Positions 1 through 12,321 of a stretch of DNA of 64,000 nt are shown here, one piece after another. Numbering within the stretch: position 1 is the stretch's first letter; every line of letters starts with the position of its first letter. Location of the stretch: positions 561,143 through 625,142 of the forward strand of contig BCKT01000003.1 in assembly GCA_003116875.1 (NCBI GenBank). The letters run 5' to 3'. Position numbers and translations under genes: made by a program. The notes beneath the pieces are model-generated. The model made no database searches. It worked only from the letters and a program-made list of their open reading frames with translations, and had not been told where the DNA came from. This stretch comes from Takashimella koratensis. Its lineage: Eukaryota; Basidiomycota; Tremellomycetes; Trichosporonales; Tetragoniomycetaceae.

Positions 1-2918
1 AAAGAGCCTCGGGATCAGAAGGCTGGACTGTCAGCGAGGAAATCTGGAGAAACTCACAGTGATAGCCCTGACCTCAGTGAGACACTGGATTATCTCTTCT
101 CTTTGGGCCCATACAGCTGGAAGAGCTTCGCCTAGTGCAGTAAGATCTGCAAACATTAGCTGAAGTCACCTGACCTTCACTCACCTCTGAATCGATTACT
201 GCAATGCTGATAGTATTGTACGATGACACCGACAATAAGACGACTGTAGTTCTCGCGGTGGAAGGGCGTCGTTTGCAACATGGAGCACAGGTTGTGGATC
301 AGCGACATGACGCGGATGCTTGATTTGAGTGGCGGTTTGTCAAACGAGTAATGCAGCGAGTCGGCATCTGAGATGAGCTGCTATTGTTCAAGGTAAACTC
401 ACCAGCGACAGCTTGTTGGAAAGAGGCTGAGACCTTCTCGTCTAGTTGAGGGAGGAAGACTTTAACGACAAAGTCTTCCAGAATGTTGCCAAACTGCGCC
501 GTCTCATCTTCAAAGCCCGGGGGGACGACATTCGTAGCTTTTTCGATGAATGCCAGTGTAGGCTGGAACATGACTGTTACGTTGAAGGGATTGGGAGGAA
601 CGAGAGTGCGATGCTTCGTCGACCGGTCTTCATTTGTGATTGCTTCGTTGCCGACAGCACCAACGAGACCGGGGACTGACGTCTTCAAGCGGGACTTTAG
701 CGCTTCGTCGATTTCCTTGATATCGTTTGAAACTGCACGCATATCGGTCTCGGTGAATTTGAACATGGCCTTTCGTCAGCGTCAACGAAACGTTGGTCAC
801 GTACTCTTTGCTTGTCCCTAGCCACCTTCCCGTCTCGCAAAATCTCGTTGATCGACATGAGGGCATGCCTCTCAAGTGCAGAGCCCTCCAAATCGGTGAG
901 ATATGTGTTCAACAGACTCCGCACTTCGTTCTGGACTGGGCGCCAAATCTCGAGCACAGGAATGTTGAAGGTTGCCGATCCACGCTGACAAGTTAGTCAC
1001 ACCGGATCACAGAAGTCAACTCACGGATGAGATCCATCGTGCCACTTCATACACCACCCGATGGCCCTCCATCACAGCTGCAAGTTTAGAATACAGCGTC
1101 CAGAAGAGGTCGCGAAGCACGACAGCATGCTTGGGAGGACCCATTGCATCCAGGGATACGACTAAACCGAGCATATCTCCCGCCCTGAACAGCTGGCTTT
1201 GTGGTCGCGCGCTCAGTTCGTCACTCCATGCGTCCGACCTGGGGGTCAGTGGCTGCAAAAGACAAGCCCTCACCTTTCTTCAACTTCATCCAGTGTAGTC
1301 TCCACAAGCGTATGTATCTCGTTTGAGACGCGCTGAACGACCATTTCCAAGGCGGGACCGAGCCGTCCCAGAGTCGCCAGAGCTTCCAACAACGTCTCCA
1401 TGTATGAGTACGAGTCTGCCTCAGGATTTCCAGGCTCTGTCGCTGGTAAAGCCATCGCTGACAGCGAGCCGCTCGATGCAGATGAGCTCAGCGTTTGAGG
1501 TACCTCAATATCAAGTGAAGGGTCGCTGTTTGGCTTCACGGCCAAATTGCTCAGGTATAGGGAAAAACGCTGATCCAGCTCAGGTACTGCCGTCAGCAAC
1601 GCAAACACAGCGATACGTACGAGTGTCTTGACCAGGAGTGAAACCGCGCCACAAGGAATCGCTGTAAAAGGTTTTGAGATACAGATGGTTGTGCAACTCT
1701 TCTACCAAGATGTCCGTAAGAGTCTCAATGTCAGCTCAAATCATTAGTAAAACGTACCGTTTCTTGCGTGGTGAAGTAATGGCGAAGCTCTGAGATCGCC
1801 CCAATCTCTCGAATGTCGTCCCGATTGATGGTTTTGATACTCTTCACCAGCACTAGAGCTGCTTGGAGAAACCGCTTCTCGCCGATGAGAGAGTCCAAAC
1901 GGTCCGGGACTTGTTTCAGATCGTCGCTTTCATCAGCTCTTTCCCACATCCTTCACTCACATCGAATCTAAGATCTGCAACATCTCCTTGACTTGTCGTT
2001 CTCGAACCCGTACGGTCGCCAGCTCGGACTTTGCCTTGCCACTGAAACCATCGCGCGCGTCACGAAGGGCCGTGCGCGAGGTTTGAACTTGTTGCTGGGC
2101 ACGACCCAACGTCGAGAGGAAACTGGCATGCGCTGGAAGAGAGGCCGCGAATGTTTGGAAGTGGGCTTGAACCGCAGTCTGCAAGGCCGAGGATAGCGCC
2201 CCTTGCAGGTTGAGGAAGGACGAGAGCTGGGGAGAGTTGAGGAGCTTGAGAGCAAGAGAAGATGGGGAGAACTAATGTAAGTCCATAGGTTGTCACCGGT
2301 CACTCACGTCGCCTTGTAAGATGAACGGATAGTCTCGGTTGATTTGAGTCATAACGGCTATTATCAGCTTCGTCGATATGAGTTAGACTTACCATCAAGC
2401 TCCTGAAACTTGCCATCGCTGGTCCACACCTCGGGTTTACGAGTTCTTGCTGGACGACGTGGTGTCTCTTCTTTGGCTTGCTTGCCGGCACTAATAAACG
2501 CTCCCACGACATTGCGGAGCCTGTCGCTCCCAGGCCCGCGCGGCGCAGATTGGGCGTCAACAGCCGCGGTTGCTTGAGCACGTAGCTCTGTGCGAGCATT
2601 TCTATCGGCAGCAAAGGGGTCGGCGAAGGTAGGTTGAGGTGCATCTGGTGACACTGGCGAGACCGAGCCTCCCATCGAGTACTGGTCGACACCTGTATTG
2701 AGTGGGGCTAGGCCACGACCGTTCTGACCAGGCGGGTAGTCTGGCTGAGCAGGATTGTTGAAGGAGGAAGGGCCTCCGTTGGAGCGATATGGCTCCCCGT
2801 ATGGCTGGTAGTTTGGCTGAGAAGAGTAGGCATCGTGGTGGTAACGCGAGTCGTTGTTGGTGGCCTGTGGGCCGGATATCTTGTAGCGCGAGGACGAGGA
2901 CGACACGTTGCGCGACAT
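1..2918 (-). CDS. SEC8: Exocyst complex subunit Sec8 (partial, C-terminal part lies outside the window)
   Basis: Sec8 is a subunit of the octameric exocyst, which tethers secretory vesicles to the plasma membrane at sites of polarised growth. The chosen ATG (2916-2918 on the complement) opens with MSRNVSSSSSRYKIS, followed by a Ser/Gln/Pro/Tyr-rich, probably disordered stretch of about 100 residues. The family region starts near VVGAFISAGKQAK and continues with INRDYPFILQGD and a helical segment with RERQVKEMLQILDSM. Further in, QRVSNEIHTLVETTLDEVEER is typical of the Sec8 rod. Many short introns interrupt it, for example the donor after the codons for FQELDG near 2392. The reading frame runs off the left edge, so the C-terminal part is missing. 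An in-frame ATG at 3117-3119 would add 67 low-complexity residues; I prefer the downstream one. Family call is fairly sure; exon edges are approximate. Confidence 0.85.
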
Positions 2919-3189
2919 TGTTGGTTGAAGAGGCCGACGGCCTGGCGGGGAGTGGCACGGGTCGATGGAAGGGCTGTTTGCTTGTGCCGGTGCTGGGGAT
3001 GGGCTGGGATGGAGAAGTGGTGAGAGGGATGGCTGAAGGGGAGGGTGGTGGATGGTGTAAATGGTGAATGTGGTGGTGGATGGTGGTCGGACAACAGCGT
3101 GTGCATCATCACTCGTCATGACTTGGGATCGTACAGAGATTTGCTAACCATCACAACCATCACAACCACCACAGCCATCATCCCTCCCC

Positions 3190-5679
3190 TCATTCAGCAC
3201 TCTCCTCCCGCATCTCAGCTAGTCGTCGGCGCATAGCCTGCACCATGGTCAGTATTAGAACCTTACCAGTACCCCAGCCGGCAACTTGCCTTCTCAGTCT
3301 TGGTGGGTGGCACCTTGCGGCAGATAAGCGCCCCCACAAACGCCATCAATCCACCAAATCGAAGCACCCAGGCAACACCAGTCTTGGGCTGTCGTGGATC
3401 ATCTGCAAACGTCGGTTGAGGGTCCTCCCCGTCTGCCAGCTTGAAAATGATCGAAGCGACCACAGCAATCTGCTCATGTCAGCTGATGAAACCTCTTGAA
3501 CTGACAATGAATTGAGGGAACACGATCGCCAGGTTGTGAATACCCATGATTGTGCCACCAGCAACAGGGCCCGATCCTGTGTACTCGACAGCACTTTCCA
3601 GGTCAGCAGTTGACAGGCTCCGTGCCAGAGGAGTTCTCTCGTCAGGTCGGGTGTTTCTTGTCGGACTCGCCGGCTGTGATCGCCATGGTCCGCCGATAGG
3701 GGTGGAAACTGCACGCGCATGCATGGGCCGGAACCCGGTCGGGACTGATTGCGGGCCCGCCTCTGATGTAGCGGCGCGCACATTGGACTCGTCCATTTCT
3801 TTCAAGAACTGTTTGTCAGCAGAAAGTAGATCAAGGGACGTACCTCCATGATAATCCTATACGTGAGTGGTCAGTAGTAGCAAAGTGTTAATCACCCACG
3901 CAAAAGGACTGAACCGTCAGCTTATACCCAGTTCACAAGAACTTACACCCAACATGCGACAGCCCAGCAGATTCCGACGAGCGCAATCGCGACAGTCGCC
4001 TGCCAAACTTTCTTGATGAAAAAGGTGGAAAGCATGATGACGCCGAACAATATGAGAGCGGCCGTCCAGATGTTTCGCAGCATGAACGGCACTGAATTTT
4101 CAGCTGAGCACATAACCATCCCCTACTGGTTGGAAGCTTCAAAGGCCTTCCTTCCCTGGCCGCCTCTGCTTTCCACTGCTTGACCATCTCTCTAATCCGT
4201 TCAAGTTCGCCGTCCGACTCGTCGTCAGAGTCGGTATCCGAGTCGCCCGCCAGAAGGCGTCGATCGCGAGCTGCCATATATGGCACGAGTGTGCCCGCGA
4301 TGATGGCAACTGGTCGTCAGCAATACAGCCAGCGAGTGCGCTCACCGAAAGAGTAGATGAGCAAGGCCAAGCTACCTGCTCGTGTGGCCTTGTCTACATC
4401 GGGCTCGTAACCAAGCTCTTGCGCCATGACTTCCGCGACGTAGGTGGTGGAGTAGAACAGGTATGGGAACCATCCCATGAACGCGGCGATTTGGACCAGG
4501 CATACTCGTCGCACAGGCTTGGGCAGGTGAAGGACTGCGTCGTAGATGGTTGAGATCACATCGCGTAATTTGCTAAGAGGTAAGTCAGTCGGTCTATCAG
4601 ATACTCACGATTTCCGTTCGAATGGGTTCTCCCTCTCCGGCTCTCGTTGACTCCAGCATGTGATCCAGATTGTTCCCGCCAGGAGGACGAGCGAGACAAT
4701 GCAGACTTTGCGGAACTGACCCCCGCCTACATCACGAATGATAGGTACTTTGGCGAGGTTGACAAAACCGAGCGTGAAGCCAACAATGTTTCCGACGTGA
4801 TTGAATCGGCCGTGCCAAGCATTTGCCGAGGCGAGTTGTTCTCCCGGCGTGACATCAAGCACGAGGTTCCGCAACGATGCTTGCAGTCTGGAATCAGCGT
4901 TATCTTTTCCGTCCGACCAGACTCACGCGTTGAGGGCAAAATCGAGACAGTAGAAGCTGAAGACTGCGATGCCGATGGCGGTGGTTTTGACCTACTAGTC
5001 AGCAGGATCCTTTGTGTTTCACAAACCAGTGCAGCGCTCTTGGGGTCCCAATCGCCTTGTCCCCCTCCAAACAGATCGACTAGCGCCTTTGCCACTGGTT
5101 CAGTAAAAGCGAGGCCGAGACCACTGAATATGAGGAGGATGGTCGCGGTGACGATCCAGTAGCGACGTCGGTAGCGGGAATGGGAGGAATCGGAGATGGC
5201 GCCGATGAGCGGCTGGGCGATGAGACCTGATATTGGGCCCGCTAGCCAGACGAGAGACGTGAGCTGCTCGGAGAGACCGAGCGAGAGCAGGTAGGGTGTG
5301 CCGTAGCCAAGCTCGACTGTCCAGGCAATCTATGTCAAGATGTCAGAAGGACTTGTCGCTTGAGGGGTATGCATAAACTCACCTGACTACCACCCATCGA
5401 GATGGTCAAAGCCATGAGCTTGAGGGTACTCAGCTTCTGCGGCTTGGATGAAGCGCGAGCATTGGGTGTCTTGGAACGACTTCTGTTTCGCACGCGGTTC
5501 TCGCCGGTGGATGCTCCATCCTCGTCGACATTGGGCAGACGCCGCCAAGCAGATCTGTCGTTGTCGTCGCTGGGCGGCGGGGAGGATCGAAGCAAAGCAG
5601 AGAGGGATGTATAGTTGTGCTTTGGCGGGGTTGGGGCAGCATCGCCTGCTGCTGCTTGGCTGCTATGGTTGTCTGCCAT
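3190..5679 (-). CDS. MFS glycoside-pentoside-hexuronide (sucrose/maltose-type) H+ symporter
   Basis: Predicted plasma-membrane sugar:proton symporter of the GPH/SUT type (plant sucrose carriers, fission yeast Sut1). The start MADNHSSQ at 5677-5679 follows an untranslated stretch and gives a hydrophilic N-terminus of about 80 residues. Then come GGSQIAWTVELGYGTPYLL and the WLAGPISGLIAQPLIGAISD segment characteristic of the family, a basic loop RYRRRYW, and further membrane helices. Two cytosolic loops are long: one acidic (DSDTDSDDESDGE) and one Ser/Pro/Arg-rich. The 3' end needs care. Reading straight through gives a stop at 3263, but a 52-nt intron with a GC donor (3238-3289) joins in phase to a tail AMRRRLAEMREESAE and a TGA at 3190. 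I prefer that model. Substrate cannot be read from sequence. Confidence 0.82.
3238..3289 (-). other. Probable GC-AG intron in the last part of the sugar symporter gene
   Basis: On the complement the exon ends AAG and the intron opens GCAAGT, contains a branch-like CTAATACTGAC and ends GTGCAG. The length is 52 nt, typical of this window. Joining is in phase 0 and yields a hydrophilic tail. The only GT donor closer by (3266) would leave a 29-nt intron, and a weaker GTGCCA donor further up is the remaining alternative. Confidence 0.55.
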
Positions 5680-5994
5680 GGTGCGTGGGGTGGTGGATGG
5701 ATGAAAGGGGAACGGGAGAAAGGGAAAGCGGTGCGATGACGGTGGACGGATAAATAATGGTGAAGGAACGCGTGCGGGGTTGACCGGGCTACCCTCTCCT
5801 TTCATCGCAGGCGTCTCGACTCGACTCTCAACGTCTCGCGCAAGCTGCAGACCACAAACAACTCGCATATACCTCTCGTATAGACATGTACAACCTCAAA
5901 GATACAGAGGTATGCATTTCAATCCAATTCAACCCTGCCCCGCATCCCCAACACATTGGTGAGTTCATCGCGTCACATGATCAGTCAAGCTGCA
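5680..5994. promoter_or_regulatory. Intergenic region between RBM5-like gene and sugar symporter
   Basis: This 315-nt stretch is the 3' flank of the G-patch gene and the promoter/5' leader of the sugar symporter, both on the minus strand. No convincing coding sequence or recognisable control element was seen. Confidence 0.4.
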
Positions 5995-8862
5995 TCACGA
6001 GGCAGAAGACGGCCCAGAGCTACCAGCAGAATCATAGCGCGTCTTGGTCTGCCATTTCAGTTGTCAGTGTCCAGCAAACCATGGTCTCGATCAACAAAAC
6101 AAAACAAGACACAATACTCACGACCTCCTGACTTCGCGCTTGCCATCCGCCAGGACCAGAAAACTTGCTTGGATCATACCCCTTCCCAGCGCCCAGCCCA
6201 GCTCTGTTCTCAAACTGTTGTACCTGAATAGGGTTGACGCGACCGTCACCTTTACTGCCAAGACCGCTCCCTGTGGTCCATCCCATTTTGGCGAGTAGCT
6301 GGTTGCCGACGTTTGCCTCGTCCTGTGCCGGTTGCACTACAGGCGCAGGAGGCGGTGGAGGCGGTGGGGGTTTCGGTCCTTCCGCAAACTTGCCTCTAGC
6401 CGCTTCACTTGTTTGTCGCATCGGGTTTTCGGGCTGGTTGAAGACTTCACGTCGCTCTGCTGCTCGATCTCGATATTTGGGACCATCTTCATCGGTGGGT
6501 GTTTGGGAAGCCGATGCGGCCTGCTTGCGGAGTTTGCCCGCTTCCCGGATTTCGTCATTCAAAAGGTTAGTCTGTTTTCAACAAGTGACCAAGAAGGAAT
6601 CATGGAAGGGGAGGAAGATTGGAACAACAGGTAAAGTCACGCAGGGTTTGGAATGAGGTAGGTCGTCACCGTGATCATAATTACGGAAATCGGCAAGTCA
6701 AGAAAGCAGTCCAACCAATGTCAGTTCCATGTCTTTCGAAAGCCTGACCCACGGTCAGGCTGAGAAGTAAGAAAAGAAATAGGCGAGCCTTGTGAAGATC
6801 CGATTGCGACACGTGCTTCCGAAGCACCTCCTCGGATTTGAACTGCCGTTGACAGAGCAGACAAGCGACTTTTCCTGTGGTCGCAAGAGTCGAGAGGTCC
6901 AAGAAATCGAAATCGTCCGCAGGTGCTGCTGGCAAACTTGATGAGGGACCTGCTCGAATGTCACCGATTGCGTTGACGCTCGACAAGCCTCGAGGCGGTG
7001 CGGTGGGATCCTTTGGTGGAGCCGGCGTAGCCAGCTCGGTTTGCTTTGTGTTCCATTTGGAGATGTTCTTCGCAATCTGGGTCAATGAGCTATGCGCCTA
7101 CACCAAGCCAATGACTCATTACCTTCCGACTCGTCGATGTAGGCGGGATCATGTGAGCTCCTTTGGCTGCAAGAGTCAGCCTCGATATGGGAATGAGATC
7201 TTGACTTACTTCGTGAAAGCAGAATAGTGTCCTTTCCAATGAGATCCTCGTCGTCGTCCTTGGGTAAGACGTTCTTGACGTGAATGGGAATGATCGCGTC
7301 CTCTTCTTTCTTCTTGCTCTTTGTAAATCCAATTTTGATAGGCTGCATTGCCGTGAGAGGCGGAGGAGGTTGCTGTTCGACTGTTTGGGCCTGCTGTTGA
7401 TCTGAGGTTGATGGATTTGAGGAGACGCCTGCGAGAGGTCCCAAGTATTGACGCATGTCCGGGGTGATTTCGCTCGCGATGACCGTTTCCTCGGCACCGC
7501 CTTGTCTGTGCCAGTAAGCACACCACTCGCCATCAGGCGCGTCGATCGTGTCACTTCCAATACCGCCTGATCTTGAAGCTTTGATCAAGAATTGACCGCC
7601 CAGTAGACCTGCAGCGGTAGGGACGAATGCAGAAGGGTTGGCGAAAGAGGCGCCAATTGGAAGCTCATCGATTACAAAACCTTGAGGCTGACTTTGCGGC
7701 GAGAGAAGGAATGGCAGCAACGCAGCCGCGAGCTATTATGAGCGATGAGAAGTAAATTTTGCTCACCTCTGGTGTCGCTACTTCGATGAAAGCGAAACCC
7801 CAACCGTATTCATCGGCTCGGTCGACGATTCTTATCAACCTCATAATTCCACCGGGTCCTGCCTTGCCGATCATACGAGAGACCTCTTGATTGACCCGAC
7901 GGATAATGTCCTTAGGTGGAGTTTCGGGATGCAGGCCTCGCAGAAGGAGCACACGCTTGCCTGCGCTTGGCGGTCCAATATCGCTAGTGCCGTCGTGGGG
8001 GATGTTGTAAGACGACTGACCGGGGCTCGGTCCCGCAAAGTCGATTTTGACTTTTCGCGACTCGGAATGTGGGTGTAGCGCTGGCATGAAGACCGTGGGG
8101 AAGCTGGGGAGGTAAGCTCAAGTTATTGTCATACAAGTTATTGTCATACACTCACTTCTTGTCCATGAACGCTTTCGCATCCGCGATACTCGAAAAGTGC
8201 GCAAATGCAAAGTTCTTTGGCTTGCCTGATACCTTGTCGCGCATAATCTTGGTTGACTCGACGGACAGGCGGTGCTCGACTTGCAGGAATCCCTTGAGCT
8301 GAAAGAATGGGTCAGTGATAATTGCAAGAAATTGCTTACTTCTTGCTCGGTGAGCTCTGGGTCGATGCCGAGGAAGATGACCTCCCTGGAAGGCTCTGAT
8401 GGGACTCGACGTCCACGATCGGGTCGCTGCAAGATGAGAAAATGTACAAACAAAAAACAAAGAGGCACTTACATCATCAAAATCCCTTCCCCGCTCCCAT
8501 TTTTCTGGACTTCTTTCTCGTCGATCATGATATCGGTCGTCTCGTCTGTCTCTGTTGGGCTCCCTGTCGCGGTCGTAGTACTCCGGTCTGTTTGGAGGGC
8601 GGTCCCGTTCGTCCCTGTCGTAAGCAGCTCTACGATCAAACCCCCTGTCGTATCCACGGTCGTAATCTCTGTCTCTTGGGTTGCCTCTGGAGTAGTCGTT
8701 ATCCCTGTCCAAGTCCCGCCTGTCGTCGTAGCGCCTGGGTGGAGGGACGCGAGGATCGTCGTCGAACCTCGGTCTGTCTCTGTCTCTGTCTCTGTCTCTG
8801 TCTCTGTCTCTGTCGTTAAAGCCGTAGCCCGGAGGGGATCTTGACCTCGTCCTGTATGACAT
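5995..8862 (-). CDS. RBM5/RBM10-like splicing regulator (two RRMs, C2H2 zinc finger, G-patch)
   Basis: Nuclear RNA-binding protein resembling the RBM5/6/10 family, which acts on 3' splice-site choice with the early spliceosome. Order of parts: an N-terminal Arg/Asp-rich region starting MSYRTRSRSPPGYG with about six Arg-Asp repeats; RRM1 (VIFLGIDPELTEQE ... NFAFAHFSSIADAKAFMDKK); RRM2 (RVLLLRGLHPETPPKDIIRRV ... GWGFAFIEVATPE); a middle region with GEWCAYWHRQGG; a C2H2 finger (CLLCQRQFKSEEVLRKH then HVSQSDLHK); and a G-patch (LLAKMGWTTGSGLGSKGDGR ... GLGAGKGYD). The final exon (5995-6048) encodes TKTRYDSAGSSGPSSAS and is reached by a 73-nt intron at 6049-6121. The start is the ATG at 8860-8862. 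No RanBP2-type zinc finger was seen, unlike human RBM5. Confidence 0.85.
8770..8814. repeat. Hexanucleotide microsatellite (TCTCTG)n inside the RBM5-like coding exon
   Basis: About six to seven tandem copies of a 6-bp unit. On the coding strand they encode alternating Arg-Asp, so length changes stay in frame and alter the number of RD dipeptides. Confidence 0.9.
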
Positions 8863-9182
8863 GGCTGGAGGGGAGTAGAGCTGTATGGATCGCAGCTATG
8901 AAGTTGATATGAGAGTTGAGAGGAGGAGGGGGGGGAGGGAGGTTGAACGGGCAAAACACAGAGGAGAGGACGGGGTTGGAATACCACGCGACCAGCACGC
9001 GACATCCACGTGGGCTGACGATGGATTCGCCGTGCAATTCGCCGAAGGAGGCGCAAGCTAAACACCTGCAGACCACCTCCCTCACCTCCCTCCCCCTCCC
9101 CTCCCTTCCCTCCTCCATCCTTCTCCTCCCTTCATCCATATCCATCCTCCCAACCCCGCTCACATCCTCAACAACATCAACC
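8863..9182. promoter_or_regulatory. Divergent promoter between RBM5-like gene and NDUFB4-like gene
   Basis: A 320-nt shared upstream region. It contains a CACGTG E-box at 9007-9012 and, just before the NDUFB4-like ATG, a pyrimidine tract (about 9068-9150) typical of fungal leaders. No coding sequence seen. Confidence 0.5.
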
Positions 9183-9845
9183 ATGGCTGGCGGAGGACAC
9201 CACGGTGAGTCCCGCCCCCCCGCACACGGCCACAAATTCTCTCGACATCCGCCATTTTCTGCTCTCGCTTCATCTTTGAATCAATTCCACATTGACCTCG
9301 TGCTGATCCTCCATTGCTTTTGCAGAACCCGTCCGGGTGAGATTTCATTCCAGATTCGTCCCATGAACCCTGCCCGCGTTAGTTGGCAACTCCCTCATGC
9401 TGACCTTTTTTCTCTCTGTCTTTTATGCGCTTCGGACCTGCCAGTTCGACCCGGCAATCGAGCGATGGAACTTTATGGTAAGTATGCTCGTGTAAACTCT
9501 TCACTTCAACTACCTCTCAATCTCGACCTCTGCAAGAGAACCCTTTGACTGACCTATCATCACCTCCTTGTATACAGCGCGAGAACGTCTACCAACATTT
9601 CACCTTTAACCGACGGGCAACTCGGCTTGCAGTCATGTGGGGAATCGTCTTCCCCGCGACCATTGCTGCCATCTCCATGACCTACGACGTGCGTCTTTCC
9701 TGCCTTGATGGGGTTTTCTCCATACCCGGTACGCTCTTGCTGACACTTTGAGCAGAACAAGTACGACTGGGCAGGCAAGCTGCGTGGCTCTAGTCTTTTG
9801 ACAAAAGCACCAGCAGCACCGGCTGCCCCGGCTGACGAGGAGTAG
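9183..9845 (+). CDS. Mitochondrial complex I subunit, NDUFB4 (B15)-like
   Basis: Accessory subunit of NADH:ubiquinone oxidoreductase in the inner-membrane arm. Five exons assemble cleanly in frame: 9183-9204, 9326-9336, 9445-9477, 9578-9688 and 9756-9845, giving 88 residues. The protein starts MAGGGHHEPVRFDPAIERW and continues NFMRENVYQHFTFNRRATR. It has one membrane helix (VMWGIVFPATIAAISMTY) and then NKYDWAGKLRG and an Ala/Pro tail ending DEE. This layout (HHEPVxxDPAIERW, MRE, HFxFxxRxxR, one helix, WxGKxRG) is what I know of fungal B15 homologues. Exon 2 is only 11 nt, and all splice sites fit GTRAGN/CAG. The stop lies 21 nt from the stop of the convergent TAPT1 gene. Confidence 0.8.
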
Positions 9846-9866
9846 AGTACAACTGGATGGATGCAT

Positions 9867-12141
9867 CTACCATATACGCTTAACCATAGTCCATCGCTCC
9901 ACGTCCTCCAACCGCCATTTCTTCTTGTCTTTCGGTGTAGTCATCCCGTTGGGCGTCGCTTTGACCGATGTAGGAGAAGAGAACTCGGGCAGGTCGTCCT
10001 CAGGATGAGACAAGTACTTGGTCGTTTGCTTGTTGTACTCCTGGACAAGGTCAGGAGCAGCCCATCGTTTCTAACTCACGACTTCTTCTTTGGTCTCATT
10101 TGGACTTGACCCCATCGCTTCTTCGCTTTCTCTTGCATCCATACCGGCTTGTCGTAGGGCTGAAAAGCTCAAAAGAGAGAGTCCGAGAAGGATCTTTAAC
10201 CCGACCAAGCTAGATCGTCAGCGGTCGTTTCTCAAACGCATGCTTACCATCCCCAAGCGCATGTGCCGAGCCCGAAGACACCAAACCACACCGCCCAACC
10301 ATGGTCACCCCCGATGACACCAGCGCAGATTCTAATCACAAGACATGCGAGTGGGATTGACGCAAATCCGAGTCGCCTGGCAACGAGAGGAGACTGGTCG
10401 AGCATGATCTGAACCATCAGAAGCTATTTGTTTCGGATCAATCACTCACCTTGCCGCCCTTGCGACGACCAGCTGTCAACACGTCCTTGGCGAGTACATC
10501 GATGAAGCGGCCATAAATGCTCGACTTGACGTGGTTAAACTTGGTAATGAACGCGTGTTTGAGCCAGTCGACCACCATTTCCGAAACGAGGACGAATAAC
10601 ACAGGCTCACGTTCAGCGATACATCTTGACTTCAGACTTACAGAGAGGATAGTCTCGACGAGGCTCTTGCCCTTGATGTAGCTCTTTGGGAGAAATGCGA
10701 GGTCTGACCCTGCCATCTCAATCATATTTCTCAGGGCGATGACGACTAAGAGAAGACCGAGCTGGAAACGCTCGACAATGTCTGGGCATGTGAGTTCAAA
10801 TCCAAGCGCTCGTTGCTCACCTGCACACATGATCTGGAAGAGGTTTTCTTTCTCAAATTTTTTGAAGACGGCTGCCGTCAGTTCAGGCCAAGGTAGAAGG
10901 ACTCACATCCTTTGATCTCCACAAACTGGTTGCTAATCAGAAGAGACAGCAGAGTGTAGTCGTAAGAGTTAATGGCGACGTTGAGAGAGATGAGCATGTA
11001 GAAGTATATCAAAGTGTGGGCGACTGGGATTAGCAAGCTGTATCACAACATGCAACTCACGGACGTAGGCAACAGACAGAGCGAAGAAGAAAACCGGCCT
11101 GGCACGCTCGCGCTTGCGCTTGCCCATTGACAGAGTCTCCCTCGCGAACAGAGTGTCGAGAACATCCTGTCCGAAAGCGCAACATAAACGATCTCCAATC
11201 TGAATGTCAGCGTAGACCCTGGTTTTCAATTTACCTCCAGGACATTGAAGATGACGTATAACTTGATAGTATCTTGACCCCGAACCGTGTGATACATCTT
11301 ACTTGCGTCGGTCGTTAAGAGCAATATCACGGTTGGAATCACCAGAAGCAACATGCGAAGAATCGAGTGCAGACGTGCTGGGTTGACCTGAGGTAGCTTG
11401 GACAAAGCGACAGCGGCTCGAATGGGTAGGATGGTGAAGTTGTATAGGAAGCCATCGAGACATAGCAACGCCCCAAACAATGTGACCTTTTCCAATGCGA
11501 GTGGGACAGCGAGAAAATTGGATATCCTCTCCCTGCGGGTCAGATAGGTATCACGGGTAGCTAGCGCTCACCATTTTCCTCCCACGACCCAGCTGTCCCA
11601 TTCAGCGTCTTCCTCGCCCACGAGCAAGTCCCACATCCCTGCTGCTCCTTTGCCCTTGTCTACCACGGGGGTGTCCAAACGAACCTCCTCCTTCTCTTCT
11701 TCCGCTTTCTTCTCCTCTTTGGCGCTGATACGTTTCAGAACCTCCTCCAGCTCCCGGATGCCCAATCCTTGCCCGAACGCCAGCTCGGCTTCTCTCCGGG
11801 GCGACGGCGGCAAAGACGAGTAAGTAGTGTGTCGGACAATTGGTGGAGGGGACATGGCATCGAATATCTCGGACGAGGAGGCGTGAAGAGAGCCGAGGTG
11901 AAGTGAGAGGGGTCTTTTGCTAGCGGTAGGGCTTGAAGTGGTGGCTGCGCGGGGACGTTGAGGGTGCCCCCCAACTTGCTCTTCCAACTCGTCGGCCTAA
12001 GGCGTCAGCATGACATGGAGCCCAAGGGAATAAAACAACGCTCACCTCAGCAAGGATTTGAGCCTCTTTCTTGTCCGACCAGTGGTCGTCGGTCCAAGTC
12101 GATGGGCCAGGCTCTGCGCTGTGCCAGCCGTTGGTCTCCAT
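9867..12141 (-). CDS. TAPT1/EMP65 family ER membrane protein (DUF747)
   Basis: Polytopic ER membrane protein related to animal TAPT1 and yeast Emp65. Proposed roles in the family are ER protein folding/quality control and, in animals, cilia-related trafficking. The N-terminal third is soluble and low-complexity, starting METNGWHSAEPGP, with a Lys/Glu-rich helix (SAKEEKKAEEEKEE). The conserved core follows: EKVTLFGALLCLDGFLYNF, TILPIRA, DTIKLYVIFNVLEIGD, LCCAFGQDVLD, LISNQFVEIKGSVFKKFEKE, NLFQIMCADIVERFQL and FVLVSEMVVDWLKHAFITKFN. These are hallmark motifs of the family. It ends LEDVERWTMVKRIW at a TAG at 9867-9869. An in-frame ATG at 12316-12318 exists but nearly reaches the divergent GPI2 gene, so 12141 is preferred. 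Many short introns. Confidence 0.88.
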
Positions 12142-12321
12142 TGTGGTGTGGGTCGATGTCGATGGTAGGATGGTTGGTGTAAAGGGAAGAATGACCAGAG
12201 TGAGGACCGGTGTATCCCCGGGTCCCGTGCCTGACCCGTTCCTTCCAGCACGGCCGTTGGGATTGACAGTACAACTCTCCTTCATCCACACCAACAACAG
12301 CTCCATCCAGCTGGCCATGCC

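Noticed and set aside
3238..3266. A 29-nt GT-AG intron at the end of the sugar symporter
   Set aside because: Too short for spliceosomal removal; the 52-nt GC-AG alternative gives a better tail.
12142..12318. Upstream in-frame ATG for TAPT1 at 12318
   Set aside because: It would place the start 3 nt from the divergent GPI2 ATG and leave no promoter; the ATG at 12141 gives a normal shared upstream region.
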